A stretch of 64,000 bases of DNA from Nonomuraea solani (lineage in GTDB: Bacteria; Actinomycetota; Actinomycetes; Streptosporangiales; Streptosporangiaceae): contig NZ_FNVT01000003.1 of NCBI RefSeq assembly GCF_900108335.1, positions 477,563-541,562 of the forward strand, given 5' to 3'. This document shows, one piece after another, positions 12,281 through 20,833 of this stretch (positions are counted from its first letter, which is position 1; every line of letters begins with the position of its first letter). The notes beneath the pieces were generated by a model, which worked only from the letters and a program-made list of their open reading frames with translations, was not told where the DNA came from and searched no databases. A program made the position numbers and the translations under genes.

Positions 12281-13532
12281 GGAACACCGGAGCGCCGGTC
12301 CTGGCCGAGACGTTGGCCGCGTGGCCGGTCAGCACGCTGCGGATGCCGTCGCGGTAGCCGGCCTGCCGGGCCAGCGGGTCGTCGCCGGGGCCGCGGAAGA
12401 CGTCGTTGAGCAGCAGCCGGTCGCCGCCGCCGTGCCCGCCGGCGCCCGACTCGATGGGCACCTCCTCCGCCTCGTTCCAGTGCCGCTGCAGCGTGAGCCG
12501 CTCCCAGGCGCCGGTCGCGTGCTGCTTGGAGGCCGCGCTGGGGTCGATGGCGGCGTGCGGGGGCGTCCACTCCCGCTCGACGACGGCCAGTTCGAGCCGG
12601 CCCTCGGTGCCGTTGAAGGCCACCCGGTAGCCCTCCCACGGGGAGTGGGCGTGCAGCGAGTACGTCAGGATGCTCCGGTTGTCATAGCGCACCAGGACGG
12701 ACATGTTGTCGTCGATGTTGACGCCCTCGCCGAAGACGTCCTGGTCGCGGATGTAGCCGTCCTCGTGCTCGGCGTCCAGGTAGAGCCGCTTGAGCCGGGG
12801 GTCGGTGGAGATGTCGAGGATGAACGGGTCGGTGCCCAGCCCGGGGGCGCCCTGCCCGCGCTCGGGACGCTCGCCGAGTCCGCGCTTCCTGGCGTTCTCG
12901 GCGCCGTAGAAGCGCAGGTCGGTCTGGGCGTAGACGCTCACGGGAGCGGCCGCGAGCCACCAGTTGACCAGGTCGAAGTGGTGGGTCGACTTGTGCACCA
13001 GCAGCCCGCCGGACTTGGCCCGGTCGCGGTGCCAGCGGCGGAAGTAGTCGGCGCCGTGGATGGTGTCGAGCGTCCACTCGAAGTGCACGGACGTCACCTC
13101 GCCGATGGAGCCCTCCTGCAACACGCGGCGGACGGCCGAGTTGCGCGGCGAATAGCGGTAGTTGAAGGTCACGATCAGCTTGCCGGTGCTGCGCTCCGCG
13201 GCCTCGGCGATGGCCGCGCAGCCGTCGGCGTCGATCGTGAGAGGCTTCTCCACGATGACGTCACGGCCGGCGTCGAGCGCCGCGCACACGTATTTCGCGT
13301 GCGTGGCGTCGACGGTGGTGACGATGAGCGCGTCGGCGAGCTCGAGCACCTTGTCGAACTCCGTTGGGGCGAAGCACGGCACCTCGTGACCGATCCGCTC
13401 GACGTAGTAGTCCATGCGGGTCCGGTTGGTGTCGCACAGGGCGACGATGGTGCCTGCGTCGCGCCACTCCCCGAGCAGCGCGTCGACGTACATTTGCGCG
13501 CGGTGCCCGAGCCCGACGAACGCGTACCTCAT
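12252..13532 (-). CDS. Gfo/Idh/MocA-family oxidoreductase
   Basis: A 426-residue NAD(P)-dependent sugar oxidoreductase. An N-terminal Rossmann strand (YAFVGLGHRAQMY) is followed by the family motif EKPLTIDADG near 96 and a C-terminal alpha/beta domain with HHFDLVNWW. The extra length (most are 330-390 residues) comes from an insertion near 190-220 and a longer C-terminus. Such enzymes oxidise or epimerise sugar hydroxyls. It starts eight bases after the solute-binder stop and overlaps the hydrolase gene, so all are probably one transcript from the LacI-controlled promoter near 16.7 kb. Confidence 0.85.
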   Translation of the reverse strand: MRYAFVGLGHRAQMYVDALLGEWRDAGTIVALCDTNRTRMDYYVERIGHEVPCFAPTEFDKVLELADALIVTTVDATHAKYVCAALDAGRDVIVEKPLTIDADGCAAIAEAAERSTGKLIVTFNYRYSPRNSAVRRVLQEGSIGEVTSVHFEWTLDTIHGADYFRRWHRDRAKSGGLLVHKSTHHFDLVNWWLAAAPVSVYAQTDLRFYGAENARKRGLGERPERGQGAPGLGTDPFILDISTDPRLKRLYLDAEHEDGYIRDQDVFGEGVNIDDNMSVLVRYDNRSILTYSLHAHSPWEGYRVAFNGTEGRLELAVVEREWTPPHAAIDPSAASKQHATGAWERLTLQRHWNEAEEVPIESGAGGHGGGDRLLLNDVFRGPGDDPLARQAGYRDGIRSVLTGHAANVSARTGAPVFLEDDGTRVR

Positions 13533-13540
13533 GTGTCTCC

Positions 13541-14824
13541 TTAGCCGGCGATCGAGGCGTTCGCCTCGGTGATGAACTTCTGGGCGGCGTCGTCGGGGGT
13601 CATCCTGCCGAACAGGACCTCCTCCGAGTACCGCGTGAGGATGTCCTCCATGGCGCTGGCGCCCTTCGGCGGCGCGGCCGGCGGGTCGGCCAGCTCGCCC
13701 TTGACCTTGTCGAGGAAGGCCAGGGTCTTCTGGTCACTGGGCGGCAGCTTGTCCTTGACCGCCGCCAGCACCTTGGAGCTGGCGGGCAGGCCGCGGTCGC
13801 TGAGGATGATCTGGCCCGCCTCGGGGTCGTTGATCATGAAGTCGATGAACTTGGCGGCCTCGGCCGAGCGCTCGGACTTCGCCGAGGCGGTGTAGAACAT
13901 CGCGGGCTGCAGGAACATGCCGCCGGTGGTGGCGCCCTCGATCTTGGGCATCCGCAGCAGGTCGACCTCCTTGCCCGACGCCTTGTTGATCGCGCCGAGC
14001 TGGTTGCTCCACCACATGCCCATCGCGCCGTTGCCGGTGGCGAACAGCGACTGGTCCACGCTCTGGGCGCCGACCTCGGCGCTCTTGGCGGCGTCGGGCG
14101 AGCCCTTGCTCTTGATCAGCTCCTGCATGATCGCCCACCACGCCTTGAGGGTGTCGGGCGAGACGCCGAGCTTGTTGCCGTTGTAGAAGACCTCGCCCCG
14201 CTGCGCGGCGAAGATCTGCAGGAAGGCCGGGTTGAACGCCTGCTGCGTACCGTAGACCTTGCCGCCGCTCTCGGCGGTGACCTTGGCGGCCAGCGCGGCC
14301 CACTCTTCCCAGGTCCACTTGGTGTCGTCGGGCATCTTCTGCTTGGCGGCCTCGATCGCCTGGGGGTCCACGACCAGGGACCAGGCGTTGACACCCGAGG
14401 GGATGGCGTACTGCTTGCCGTCGATGGCGCCGGTGGCCAGCACCTTGGCATCGATGTCGGCGGTGTTGACCTTGCCGGACAGGTCGGCCAGGGTGCCGCG
14501 GTCGGCGTATTCGCGCAGGCCGCGGATCTCGATGGTGATGACGTCGGGCGAGTCGCTGGCCGCGACCTTCGTGGACAGCGACTCGTAGTAGCTGCCGAAG
14601 TCGGAGAACTCACCCTCGACGTCGATCGTCGGGTTCTTCGCCTCGAACTTCTTGATCGCCTCTTCGGTCATCTTCTGCCGCGCGTCGCTACCCCAATAGG
14701 AGAAGCGCAGCTTGACCTTGCCGTCGGCGCTCTCGCCGCCGCTGCCGCTGCCGCAGGCCGCGGTGACCGCCAGCACAGCCGTGGCCAGCAGGGCCGCCGA
14801 CCACATCTTCTTGCCAGAGCTCAC
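13541..14824 (-). CDS. Sugar ABC transporter solute-binding lipoprotein (CUT1)
   Basis: A 427-residue extracellular binding protein of the MalE/UgpB type. A lipoprotein signal with lipobox VTAAC places the anchor Cys near 24, followed by a Gly/Ser linker and the mature start LRFSYWGSDARQK. The length is normal for CUT1 binders. It follows the two permease genes in the leftward operon, with no ATPase gene in the locus, as is common in actinomycetes where one MsiK-like ATPase serves many importers. The ligand is not known; the neighbouring catabolic genes suggest a uronic acid or uronate-containing glycan. Confidence 0.88.
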   Translation of the reverse strand: MSSGKKMWSAALLATAVLAVTAACGSGSGGESADGKVKLRFSYWGSDARQKMTEEAIKKFEAKNPTIDVEGEFSDFGSYYESLSTKVAASDSPDVITIEIRGLREYADRGTLADLSGKVNTADIDAKVLATGAIDGKQYAIPSGVNAWSLVVDPQAIEAAKQKMPDDTKWTWEEWAALAAKVTAESGGKVYGTQQAFNPAFLQIFAAQRGEVFYNGNKLGVSPDTLKAWWAIMQELIKSKGSPDAAKSAEVGAQSVDQSLFATGNGAMGMWWSNQLGAINKASGKEVDLLRMPKIEGATTGGMFLQPAMFYTASAKSERSAEAAKFIDFMINDPEAGQIILSDRGLPASSKVLAAVKDKLPPSDQKTLAFLDKVKGELADPPAAPPKGASAMEDILTRYSEEVLFGRMTPDDAAQKFITEANASIAG

Positions 14825-14869
14825 GGCTCTACCTCCTAGAGGGGTGTTCTTCTTGGGGGGTGGAACGGG

Positions 14870-15736
14870 CTACTTCAGTCCCGTGGTCGCGACGCCACGG
14901 ATCAGATATTTCTGGCCGGCCAGGAAGAAGCCGAAGATCGGGCCGAGCGCGATGATCGACATGGCGAACATCGGGCCCCACGACGACTCTCCGCTGGAGT
15001 CCAGGAACGTGCGCAGCGCCACCGGGACGGTGAAGTTGTCCGGGTTGTTGAGGTACAGCAACTGGCTGAGGAAGTCGTTCCACGTCCAGATGAACGTGAA
15101 AATCGCGGTGGTGGCCAGCGCGGGCACACAGAGCGGCATGACCACCCTGATGAAGATGCGCCAATAGCCCGCTCCGTCGATCTCCGCCGCCTCGTCCAGT
15201 TCTCTCGGCAGAGTACGGATGAACTGGACCATGAGGAAGATGAAGAACGCGTCCGTCGCCAGAACCTTCGGCATGACCAGCGGCCAGATCGTGTTGATCA
15301 GGTCGAGCTGGGAGAACATGATGTACTGCGGCACGATCACCACGTGGTGCGGCAGCATGATCGTGCCGAGCATGATCGCGAACCACAGCTTCTTCAACGG
15401 GAAGTTCAGCCGGGCGAACGCGTACGCGGCCAGCGAGCAGGCCACCAGGTTCGCCACCACCGACAGGGCCGTGACGACCGCCGAGTTCCACAGGTAGTAG
15501 CCGAACGGATGCTTCAGCGCCGTCCAGCCCTCGGTGTAGTTCTCCAGGGTGACCTCACTGGGCCACAGTCCCGGCTGCCGGAAGATCAGCTCTTCCGGCT
15601 TGAGCGAACTGGAGATCATCCACAGGAGTGGATAGAGCATGACCAGGCCGAAGCCGATCAGCAGGATGTGCTTGACCACCGGCCCGCCCCTGAGGGGACG
15701 GAACAACGCCGGGACCGGCCTACTTGGTGTCGCCAT
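14870..15736 (-). CDS. Sugar ABC transporter permease, MalG-type (CUT1)
   Basis: A 288-residue inner-membrane permease with about six transmembrane segments (first at 19-40) and the EAA loop LPRELDEAAEIDGAGYWRIF near 191-210 that contacts the ATPase. The ATG lies 17 bases inside the end of the upstream permease gene, so translation is probably coupled. It works with the MalF-type permease (15720-16685) and the binder at 13541. The ATPase must come from elsewhere in the genome. Confidence 0.9.
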   Translation of the reverse strand: MATPSRPVPALFRPLRGGPVVKHILLIGFGLVMLYPLLWMISSSLKPEELIFRQPGLWPSEVTLENYTEGWTALKHPFGYYLWNSAVVTALSVVANLVACSLAAYAFARLNFPLKKLWFAIMLGTIMLPHHVVIVPQYIMFSQLDLINTIWPLVMPKVLATDAFFIFLMVQFIRTLPRELDEAAEIDGAGYWRIFIRVVMPLCVPALATTAIFTFIWTWNDFLSQLLYLNNPDNFTVPVALRTFLDSSGESSWGPMFAMSIIALGPIFGFFLAGQKYLIRGVATTGLK

Positions 15737-16685
15737 AGAAGACCCAATACTTAGACGCGAGGAAGTTCACTCCGGTCAGAGCGGCGATGATGACCAGCAG
15801 GACCCACGCCATCGCCGCAGCGTAGCCCATGTCGAAGTTCTTGAAACCCTGCAAATAGAGGTAGAGCGTGTAGAAGAGGGTGGAGTCGGCCGGGCCGCCC
15901 TTGCCGTTGCTGACGATGAACGCCTGCGTGAACGACTGGAACGACTTGATGAGCTCCAGCACCAGGTTGAAGAAGATGATCGGCGTCAGCAGCGGCAGCG
16001 TGATCGAGCGGAACTGGCGGATGGGGCCGGCGCCGTCCACCGAGGCCGCCTCGTAGTAGCTGCCGGGGATCTGCCGCAGGCCCGCCAGGAAGATGATCAT
16101 CGGCGCGCCGAAGGTCCACACGTGCAGGATGATCAGCGTGCCGAGCGCGGTGTCCGGGTCGCCGACCCAGCCGGGCCCCTCGATCCCGATCAACGCGAGC
16201 ATCGCGTTGACCAGGCCGTCGGCGCCGAAGACCTTGCGCCAGAGGATCGCGATGGCGACGCTGCCGCCCAGCAGCGAGGGCAGGTAGAAGATCGAGCGGT
16301 AGATCGGCAGGCCGCGCAGGCCCCGGTCGAGCACCAGCGCCAGCGCGAGGGCGAAGGCGAGCTGCAGCGGGACCGACACCACCACGTAGATGGTGGTGAC
16401 CTTCAGCGAGTTCATGAACCGCTGGTCTTCGGTGAACATCTTGATGTAGTTGTCGAACCCGACCCACTTGGCCTCCTCCAGGAGGCTGTAGTCGGTGAAG
16501 GACAGGTAGAGCGAAGCGAAGATCGGGCCGATCGTGATGACGAGCAGGCCGACGAACCAGGGCGCCAGGAAGAGATAGGCGGCCCGCGCCTCACGGCGGG
16601 AGCGCTTGGTGGAGCGGTGACCGCCGCCTTCGGGCCTGGTCGCCGTTGCCCGGGGCGTCACCGCCACCGAAACGTCTGTCATCAC
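15720..16685 (-). CDS. Sugar ABC transporter permease, MalF-type (CUT1)
   Basis: A 321-residue permease, first gene of the leftward operon. It has a basic N-terminus of about 35 residues, then six or more membrane segments (first at 35-55) and the EAA-type loop SYYEAASVDGAGPIRQF. The 193 bases upstream, up to the lacI stop, hold LacI-type operators, so the operon is likely under the adjacent LacI repressor. The gene pairs with the MalG-type permease that it overlaps. Confidence 0.9.
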   Translation of the reverse strand: MMTDVSVAVTPRATATRPEGGGHRSTKRSRREARAAYLFLAPWFVGLLVITIGPIFASLYLSFTDYSLLEEAKWVGFDNYIKMFTEDQRFMNSLKVTTIYVVVSVPLQLAFALALALVLDRGLRGLPIYRSIFYLPSLLGGSVAIAILWRKVFGADGLVNAMLALIGIEGPGWVGDPDTALGTLIILHVWTFGAPMIIFLAGLRQIPGSYYEAASVDGAGPIRQFRSITLPLLTPIIFFNLVLELIKSFQSFTQAFIVSNGKGGPADSTLFYTLYLYLQGFKNFDMGYAAAMAWVLLVIIAALTGVNFLASKYWVFYGDTK

Positions 16686-16710
16686 ACGGACCTTCCGGCG
16701 AAACGTGAAT

Positions 16711-16724
16711 GGATAGCGCTTTCC
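16711..16724. promoter_or_regulatory. LacI-type operator candidate upstream of the transporter operon
   Basis: GGATAGCGCTTTCC is an inverted repeat centred on CG with a single mismatched pair, the form of CcpA/LacI-family sites. It sits 26 bases upstream of the first permease start, so a bound repressor would block transcription of the importer. Confidence 0.5.
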
Positions 16725-16855
16725 TATAGCTGTCAGGAAAGTTCCGTCAACCCTTTGCAGGCGTTACATAGCCGTTACCGATATATCGCAACGATGTTTC
16801 CGCAGGTTAGAGCCTCGACTTCCGAAGAAGTCAGATGATTTTCGGCTGCATTTGT

Positions 16856-16869
16856 TACAACCGTTTGCA
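16856..16869. promoter_or_regulatory. LacI-type operator candidate (TGCAAC-N-GTTTGCA type)
   Basis: TACAACCGTTTGCA differs by few positions from the sites before lacI (17849) and before the catabolic operon (17990). It lies between the lacI stop and the transporter operon, about 170 bases upstream of the latter. A weaker relative, CAACCCTTTGCAG, is at 16748-16760. The shared half-site TTTGCAG suggests one regulator for the whole locus. Confidence 0.55.
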
Positions 16870-16878
16870 GAACCCGCC

Positions 16879-17832
16879 CTATCGTGGAGCAGCGGTGGAG
16901 TCCCTGATCACGAGCCTGGTCTCCAGCGAGGTGGTGGCGGTCACCTCCTGGATGAGCAGATCGACCGCCAGCCGCCCGGCGGCCGCCGTCGGCATGGCCA
17001 CCGTGGTGAGTTTGGGACGGCTCAGCCGCCCGGGAACGATATCGTCGATCCCGACCACGCTGACGTCCGCGGGCACGCTCAGCCCCAGGTCGCCGAGCCC
17101 TTCGATGAGCCCGATGGCCACCAGGTCGTTGTAGGCCAGCACGCCGGTCACCTTGGCGTCCCGCACCCGGCCGGCCGCGGCGTAGCCACCGCGTTCGGTG
17201 GGCGCGTTCGGCCCGACGACGACGAGGTCGACGCCCGGCACCTGTTCGGCGGCCGTACGGATCTCCGCGCTCGTCCACGAACCGGCGGGTCCCGACACCA
17301 GCGCGACGCGCCGATGCCCCAGCCCCGCGAGGTGCTGGACCGCCAGCTTGGCGCCGTGCCCGACGTCCATCAGCACGGTCGCCGCGCCGCGCAGCCGCCG
17401 GTTGATCACCACGAACGGCACCCGCTCGGCCAGCCGCTCCAGCGCCTTGTTGGACGAGCGCGGGCTGCACAGCACCACGCCGTCCACCTGCTTGGAGAAC
17501 GCCTGCACCAACTCCTCCTCGGCGGCCGGCTCCTCGTCGGTGTCGGCCACGAACAGGTGGTAGTCGCGCTGCCGGGCGGCCGCGTGCGCGGCCTTGATCA
17601 GTGGCGGGAAGAACGGATTGGCGATGTCGGCCACGATCAGGCCGAGGTTGTGGGTACGCCCGGTCGTGAGCGCCCTGGCCGCGCGGTTGGGCCGGTATCC
17701 GAGCTCCTCGGCCACCGCCATGACCCTGGTGCGCGTGGCCGCGTTCACCATGTGCGGCGCGGAGAACGTCCGCGAAACGGTCGATACATGCACTCCGGAG
17801 GCCCGGGCCACATCACGAATCGTCACTGTCAC
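16879..17832 (-). CDS. LacI-family transcriptional repressor of the sugar-acid locus
   Basis: A LacI/GalR regulator of about 317 residues. The N-terminal HTH (TIRDVARASGVHVSTVSRTF) is followed by the hinge helix region and a periplasmic-binding-protein-like effector domain that ends with GIDDIVPGRLSRPKLTTVAMP. The frame is open to 17895, but a GTG at 17832 (alternative 17826) puts the HTH at the extreme N-terminus as usual, with AGGGTGGG upstream. It lies between the leftward transporter operon and the rightward catabolic operon. An operator-like palindrome just upstream of its start suggests autoregulation. The effector is unknown, probably a sugar acid. Confidence 0.88.
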   Translation of the reverse strand: MTVTIRDVARASGVHVSTVSRTFSAPHMVNAATRTRVMAVAEELGYRPNRAARALTTGRTHNLGLIVADIANPFFPPLIKAAHAAARQRDYHLFVADTDEEPAAEEELVQAFSKQVDGVVLCSPRSSNKALERLAERVPFVVINRRLRGAATVLMDVGHGAKLAVQHLAGLGHRRVALVSGPAGSWTSAEIRTAAEQVPGVDLVVVGPNAPTERGGYAAAGRVRDAKVTGVLAYNDLVAIGLIEGLGDLGLSVPADVSVVGIDDIVPGRLSRPKLTTVAMPTAAAGRLAVDLLIQEVTATTSLETRLVIRDSTAAPR

Positions 17833-17848
17833 AGCCGCCCACCCTAAC

Positions 17849-17860
17849 GCAACCGCTTGC
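17849..17860. promoter_or_regulatory. LacI-type operator candidate at the lacI promoter
   Basis: GCAACCGCTTGC has perfect GCAA/TTGC arms around a central CG, the classic LacI-family half-site arrangement. It is 16 bases upstream of the proposed lacI start. Autorepression is the likely role. Confidence 0.6.
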
Positions 17861-17989
17861 AGAACCCATGAGTACGATGAAAGCGCTTGCCGCACGCCCC
17901 GGCCCCGGAAGGCTTCGGGAACCCGCAGCTAGAGAGGCGGTAACCAAATCGCCTCTTGACGCCTCACCCTTCCGGACAAGAAGGTTTAG

Positions 17990-18003
17990 TGCAACTGTTT
18001 GCA
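17990..18003. promoter_or_regulatory. LacI-type operator candidate before the catabolic operon
   Basis: TGCAACTGTTTGCA has five-base perfect arms (TGCAA/TTGCA). It ends 21 bases before the GTG of the first catabolic gene and matches the other sites of this locus. It probably overlaps the promoter or the early transcribed region of the operon. Confidence 0.6.
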
Positions 18004-18024
18004 GTCTTGAAGGAGCCCCTCACG

Positions 18025-18912
18025 GTGAGCAGAGTCCTCGTCACCGGAAGCGCAGGACGCCTCGGCCGCAGCGTGGTCAGCACGCTCGCGGCGGCCGGGC
18101 ACGAGGTCATAGGCGTCGATCGCGCCCCCGGAACCCCGGAAGAGGCAGCGGTCACCTTACCCGCCGACCTCACCGACACGGGAGAGGCGTTCGAGGTGAT
18201 CGCCAGATTCCGCCCGGAATCGGTGATCCACCTCGCCGCGATCGCGACGCCGTTCAGCTTCCCGGAATCGGTGATCTACAAGGTCAACACGCAGCTCGCG
18301 TTCAACGTGTGCGAGGCGTCGGTGGCCCTGGGCGTGGCGGGTGTGGTGGTGGCGAGCAGCCCCACGGTCATGGGGTACGGCGCGCCCGGCGGCTGGGCGC
18401 CGGCGTACCTGCCGATCGACGAAGAGCACCCGGTCCGCCCCTGGAACGCCTACAACCTGTCCAAGGTGGTGGCGGAACAGACCATGAAGGCGTTCGCCGT
18501 CGCGGGCGGCACGAAGCTGGCCGCGGTGCGGCCGTGTTTCGTGATCCCACCCGAGGAGTGGGCGGGCGCGCCCACGCAGTCCGGGCACACGGTGCGCGAG
18601 CGGCTGGACCGGCCGGAGCTGGGCGGGGTGTCGCTGTTCAACTACATCGACTCCCGCGACGCCGCCGAGATGATCGCCGTGCTCTCCGAGGCGCTGCCCG
18701 AGCTGCCGAACGGTGAGGTCTTCTTCGCCGGCGCGGCCGACGCGCTGGCCAGAAAACCGCTGGCCGACCTGCTACCCCAGGTCGTTCCCGGCACCGAGGC
18801 GCTCGCGTCCGGGCTCACCGGCACCACCCCCGCCTTCTCGACCGCCAAGGCAGAACGCCTGCTCGGCTGGCAGCCCAAGCGCACCTGGCGCAACGAACTC
18901 AAGGAATCCTGA
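18025..18912 (+). CDS. NAD-dependent epimerase/dehydratase-family enzyme, uronate-dehydrogenase-like
   Basis: A 295-residue extended SDR. The cofactor motif TGSAGRLG is near 7-14 and the active-site YNLSK near 151-155. It heads an operon with KdgD-like and enolase-superfamily genes, the companions of uronate dehydrogenase (uronate to aldaro-lactone) in the oxidative uronate pathway, so that role is proposed. A sugar epimerase cannot be excluded. The frame is open upstream to 17956, but the GTG at 18025 is chosen because AAGGAG stands before it and the protein then begins directly with the Rossmann strand. Its stop overlaps the next ATG (TGATG). Confidence 0.8.
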   Translation: MSRVLVTGSAGRLGRSVVSTLAAAGHEVIGVDRAPGTPEEAAVTLPADLTDTGEAFEVIARFRPESVIHLAAIATPFSFPESVIYKVNTQLAFNVCEASVALGVAGVVVASSPTVMGYGAPGGWAPAYLPIDEEHPVRPWNAYNLSKVVAEQTMKAFAVAGGTKLAAVRPCFVIPPEEWAGAPTQSGHTVRERLDRPELGGVSLFNYIDSRDAAEMIAVLSEALPELPNGEVFFAGAADALARKPLADLLPQVVPGTEALASGLTGTTPAFSTAKAERLLGWQPKRTWRNELKES

Positions 18913-19784
18913 TGAATCTCAGCGGTGTGCTGTTCTTCCCCGTGACCCCCTTCGACGCCGACGGCACCCTCGCCGAGCAGGTGCTGGCCGAGCACGTCGG
19001 GCAGGGCATGGAGCATGGTCCCGGCGGGGTGTTCGTGGCCTGCGGCACCGGCGAGTTCTCGGCCCTTTCCGAGTCCGAGCACGCGCGGGCCGTGCGGGTG
19101 ACGACCGAGGTCGTGGCCGGCCGGGTGCCGGTGCTGGCGGGGGCGGGCGGGCCGCTCGGCGCGGCGCTCAACCAGGCGCGGGCCGCGCGGGACGCGGGCG
19201 CCGACGGACTGTTGCTGATGCCGCCGTACCTGGCTCAGGGGCCAAGGCAGGGTTTCGAGGCTTATGTACGGGCGGTGGCCGAGGTGCTGCCGGTGATCGT
19301 CTATCAGCGTGGCTCGGTGGTGCTGGAGCCTGAGGCCGTGGTCGCGCTGGCGGGCATCCCCGGGGTGATCGGGCTCAAGGACGGCCTGGGCGACATCGAC
19401 CGTATGCAGCGCACCGTGCTGGAGGTGCGGGAGGCGTACCCGGACTTCCTGTTCTTCAACGGGCTGCCGACGGCCGAGCTGACCATGCCCGCCTACCGGG
19501 GCATCGGCGTCGAGCTGTATTCGAGCGCGGTGTTCGCGTTCGCGCCGGAGATCGCACTGGCTTATCTGCGTGGCGACGAGCGGCTGCTCACCGAGTTCTA
19601 CGCCCCCCTCGTACGGCTCCGCGGCAAGGTCCCCGGCTACCCCGTCGCCCTGGTCAAGGCCGGTGTACGGCTGCGCGGCCTCGACGTGGGCACCGTGCGC
19701 CCGCCGCTGGTGGAGGTGTCCGACGAGCACCTGGAAGAGCTGGAGGCGCTGATCAAGACCGGGCTGGAGCTGGCCGCGTCATGA
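18912..19784 (+). CDS. kdgD: DHDPS-superfamily 5-dehydro-4-deoxyglucarate dehydratase-like enzyme
   Basis: A 290-residue class I aldolase-fold enzyme. The Schiff-base Lys is in GLKDG (Lys156) and the catalytic Tyr in VYQRG (Tyr131). The GLKDGLGDID stretch and the GEFSAL motif near 48-53 match KdgD proteins, which convert 5-dehydro-4-deoxyglucarate to 2-oxoglutarate semialdehyde with loss of water and CO2. Other members of the superfamily (for example dihydrodipicolinate synthase) look different around these motifs. Overlaps on both sides (TGATG and ATGA) show tight coupling in the catabolic operon. The next enzyme of the pathway, a semialdehyde dehydrogenase, is not in the window. Confidence 0.82.
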   Translation: MNLSGVLFFPVTPFDADGTLAEQVLAEHVGQGMEHGPGGVFVACGTGEFSALSESEHARAVRVTTEVVAGRVPVLAGAGGPLGAALNQARAARDAGADGLLLMPPYLAQGPRQGFEAYVRAVAEVLPVIVYQRGSVVLEPEAVVALAGIPGVIGLKDGLGDIDRMQRTVLEVREAYPDFLFFNGLPTAELTMPAYRGIGVELYSSAVFAFAPEIALAYLRGDERLLTEFYAPLVRLRGKVPGYPVALVKAGVRLRGLDVGTVRPPLVEVSDEHLEELEALIKTGLELAAS

Positions 19785-20833
19785 CGATCGCGGATCTGCG
19801 TACCGAGCTGCGCACCGCACCACTACCCCGCCCCTGGGGCGCGGACGTACCCGCCAACCACGTCATCGTCACCCACGTCACGCTGAAGGACGGGCGGACG
19901 GGGACCGGGTTCTCGTGGACGCCGCAGATCGGCGCGCACGCCGTCAAGGCGCTGCTCGACCACGACCTGCGCGAGGCCCTCATCGGGCTGCCCGCGCACC
20001 CCGAGGTGGTGTGGGACCGGCTGTGGCGGCACCTGCGCGAGGCCGGCCCCGGCGGGATCACCACGATCGCGCTGGCCGGGATCGACCTGGCGCTGTGGGA
20101 CCTGCGCTGCGGCGGCGAAGGGCTGGCCGACGTGCTGGGGCGGCGGCGCGACGAGGTCCCGGTCTACGGCAGCGGCGTCAACCTGCACTACTCCCTGGAC
20201 GAGCTGACCGAGCAGGCCAGGCGCTGGGTGGCCGCGGGCCACCGCGGCGTCAAGATCAAGGTCGGCCGTCCCGACCTGGCCGAGGACGTGGCGCGGGTGG
20301 CCGCGGTGCGCGAGGTCATCGGGCCCGACCGGCTGCTGATGATCGACGCCAACCAGCGCTGGGACCTGCACCGGGCCCGGCGGGCGCTGGCCGCGCTGCG
20401 GGAGTTCGGGCTGCACTGGATCGAGGAGCCGCTGCCGGCCGACGACGTGGCCGCGCACGTGGAGCTGCGCCGCTCCATCGACGTGCCGATCGCGGTCGGC
20501 GAGAACGTCTACACCACCTACGGCTTCCGCGACCTGCTGACGGCGGGCGCGTGCGACGTGGTGCAGCCGAACGTGGTGCGGGTCGGCGGGATCACGCCGT
20601 TCCTGCGGATCGTGGAGCTGGCCAGGACCTTTGACGTGCCGGTCTATCCGCACCTGCTGAGCGAGGTGTCCGGGCAGCTCGCGCTGAGCCTGCCGCTGCC
20701 GGTCATGGTGGAGGACGTGGAGGACGCGTCGTTCGGGCGGCTGGGGCTGCTGGCGGAGCCGTACCCGGTGGAGATCGCCGGTGGCGTGCTGCGCTCGGGC
20801 GGGCACGCCGGGCTCGGGCTGAGGTGGTCGTGA
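19781..20833 (+). CDS. Enolase-superfamily sugar-acid dehydratase or cycloisomerase
   Basis: A 350-residue protein of the mandelate racemase branch. The KxK motif is at 158-160 (VKIKVG). Metal ligands are Asp189 (DANQRWD), Glu215 (WIEEPLP) and Glu241 (VGENV). His291 (YPHLLSE) could be the second acid/base. Given the uronate-dehydrogenase-like and KdgD-like genes upstream, it may act on an aldarate (galactarate/glucarate dehydratase) or on galactaro-lactone (cycloisomerase). Sequence alone does not decide which. It overlaps kdgD by ATGA and the next gene by TGATG. Confidence 0.83.
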   Translation: MTIADLRTELRTAPLPRPWGADVPANHVIVTHVTLKDGRTGTGFSWTPQIGAHAVKALLDHDLREALIGLPAHPEVVWDRLWRHLREAGPGGITTIALAGIDLALWDLRCGGEGLADVLGRRRDEVPVYGSGVNLHYSLDELTEQARRWVAAGHRGVKIKVGRPDLAEDVARVAAVREVIGPDRLLMIDANQRWDLHRARRALAALREFGLHWIEEPLPADDVAAHVELRRSIDVPIAVGENVYTTYGFRDLLTAGACDVVQPNVVRVGGITPFLRIVELARTFDVPVYPHLLSEVSGQLALSLPLPVMVEDVEDASFGRLGLLAEPYPVEIAGGVLRSGGHAGLGLRWS

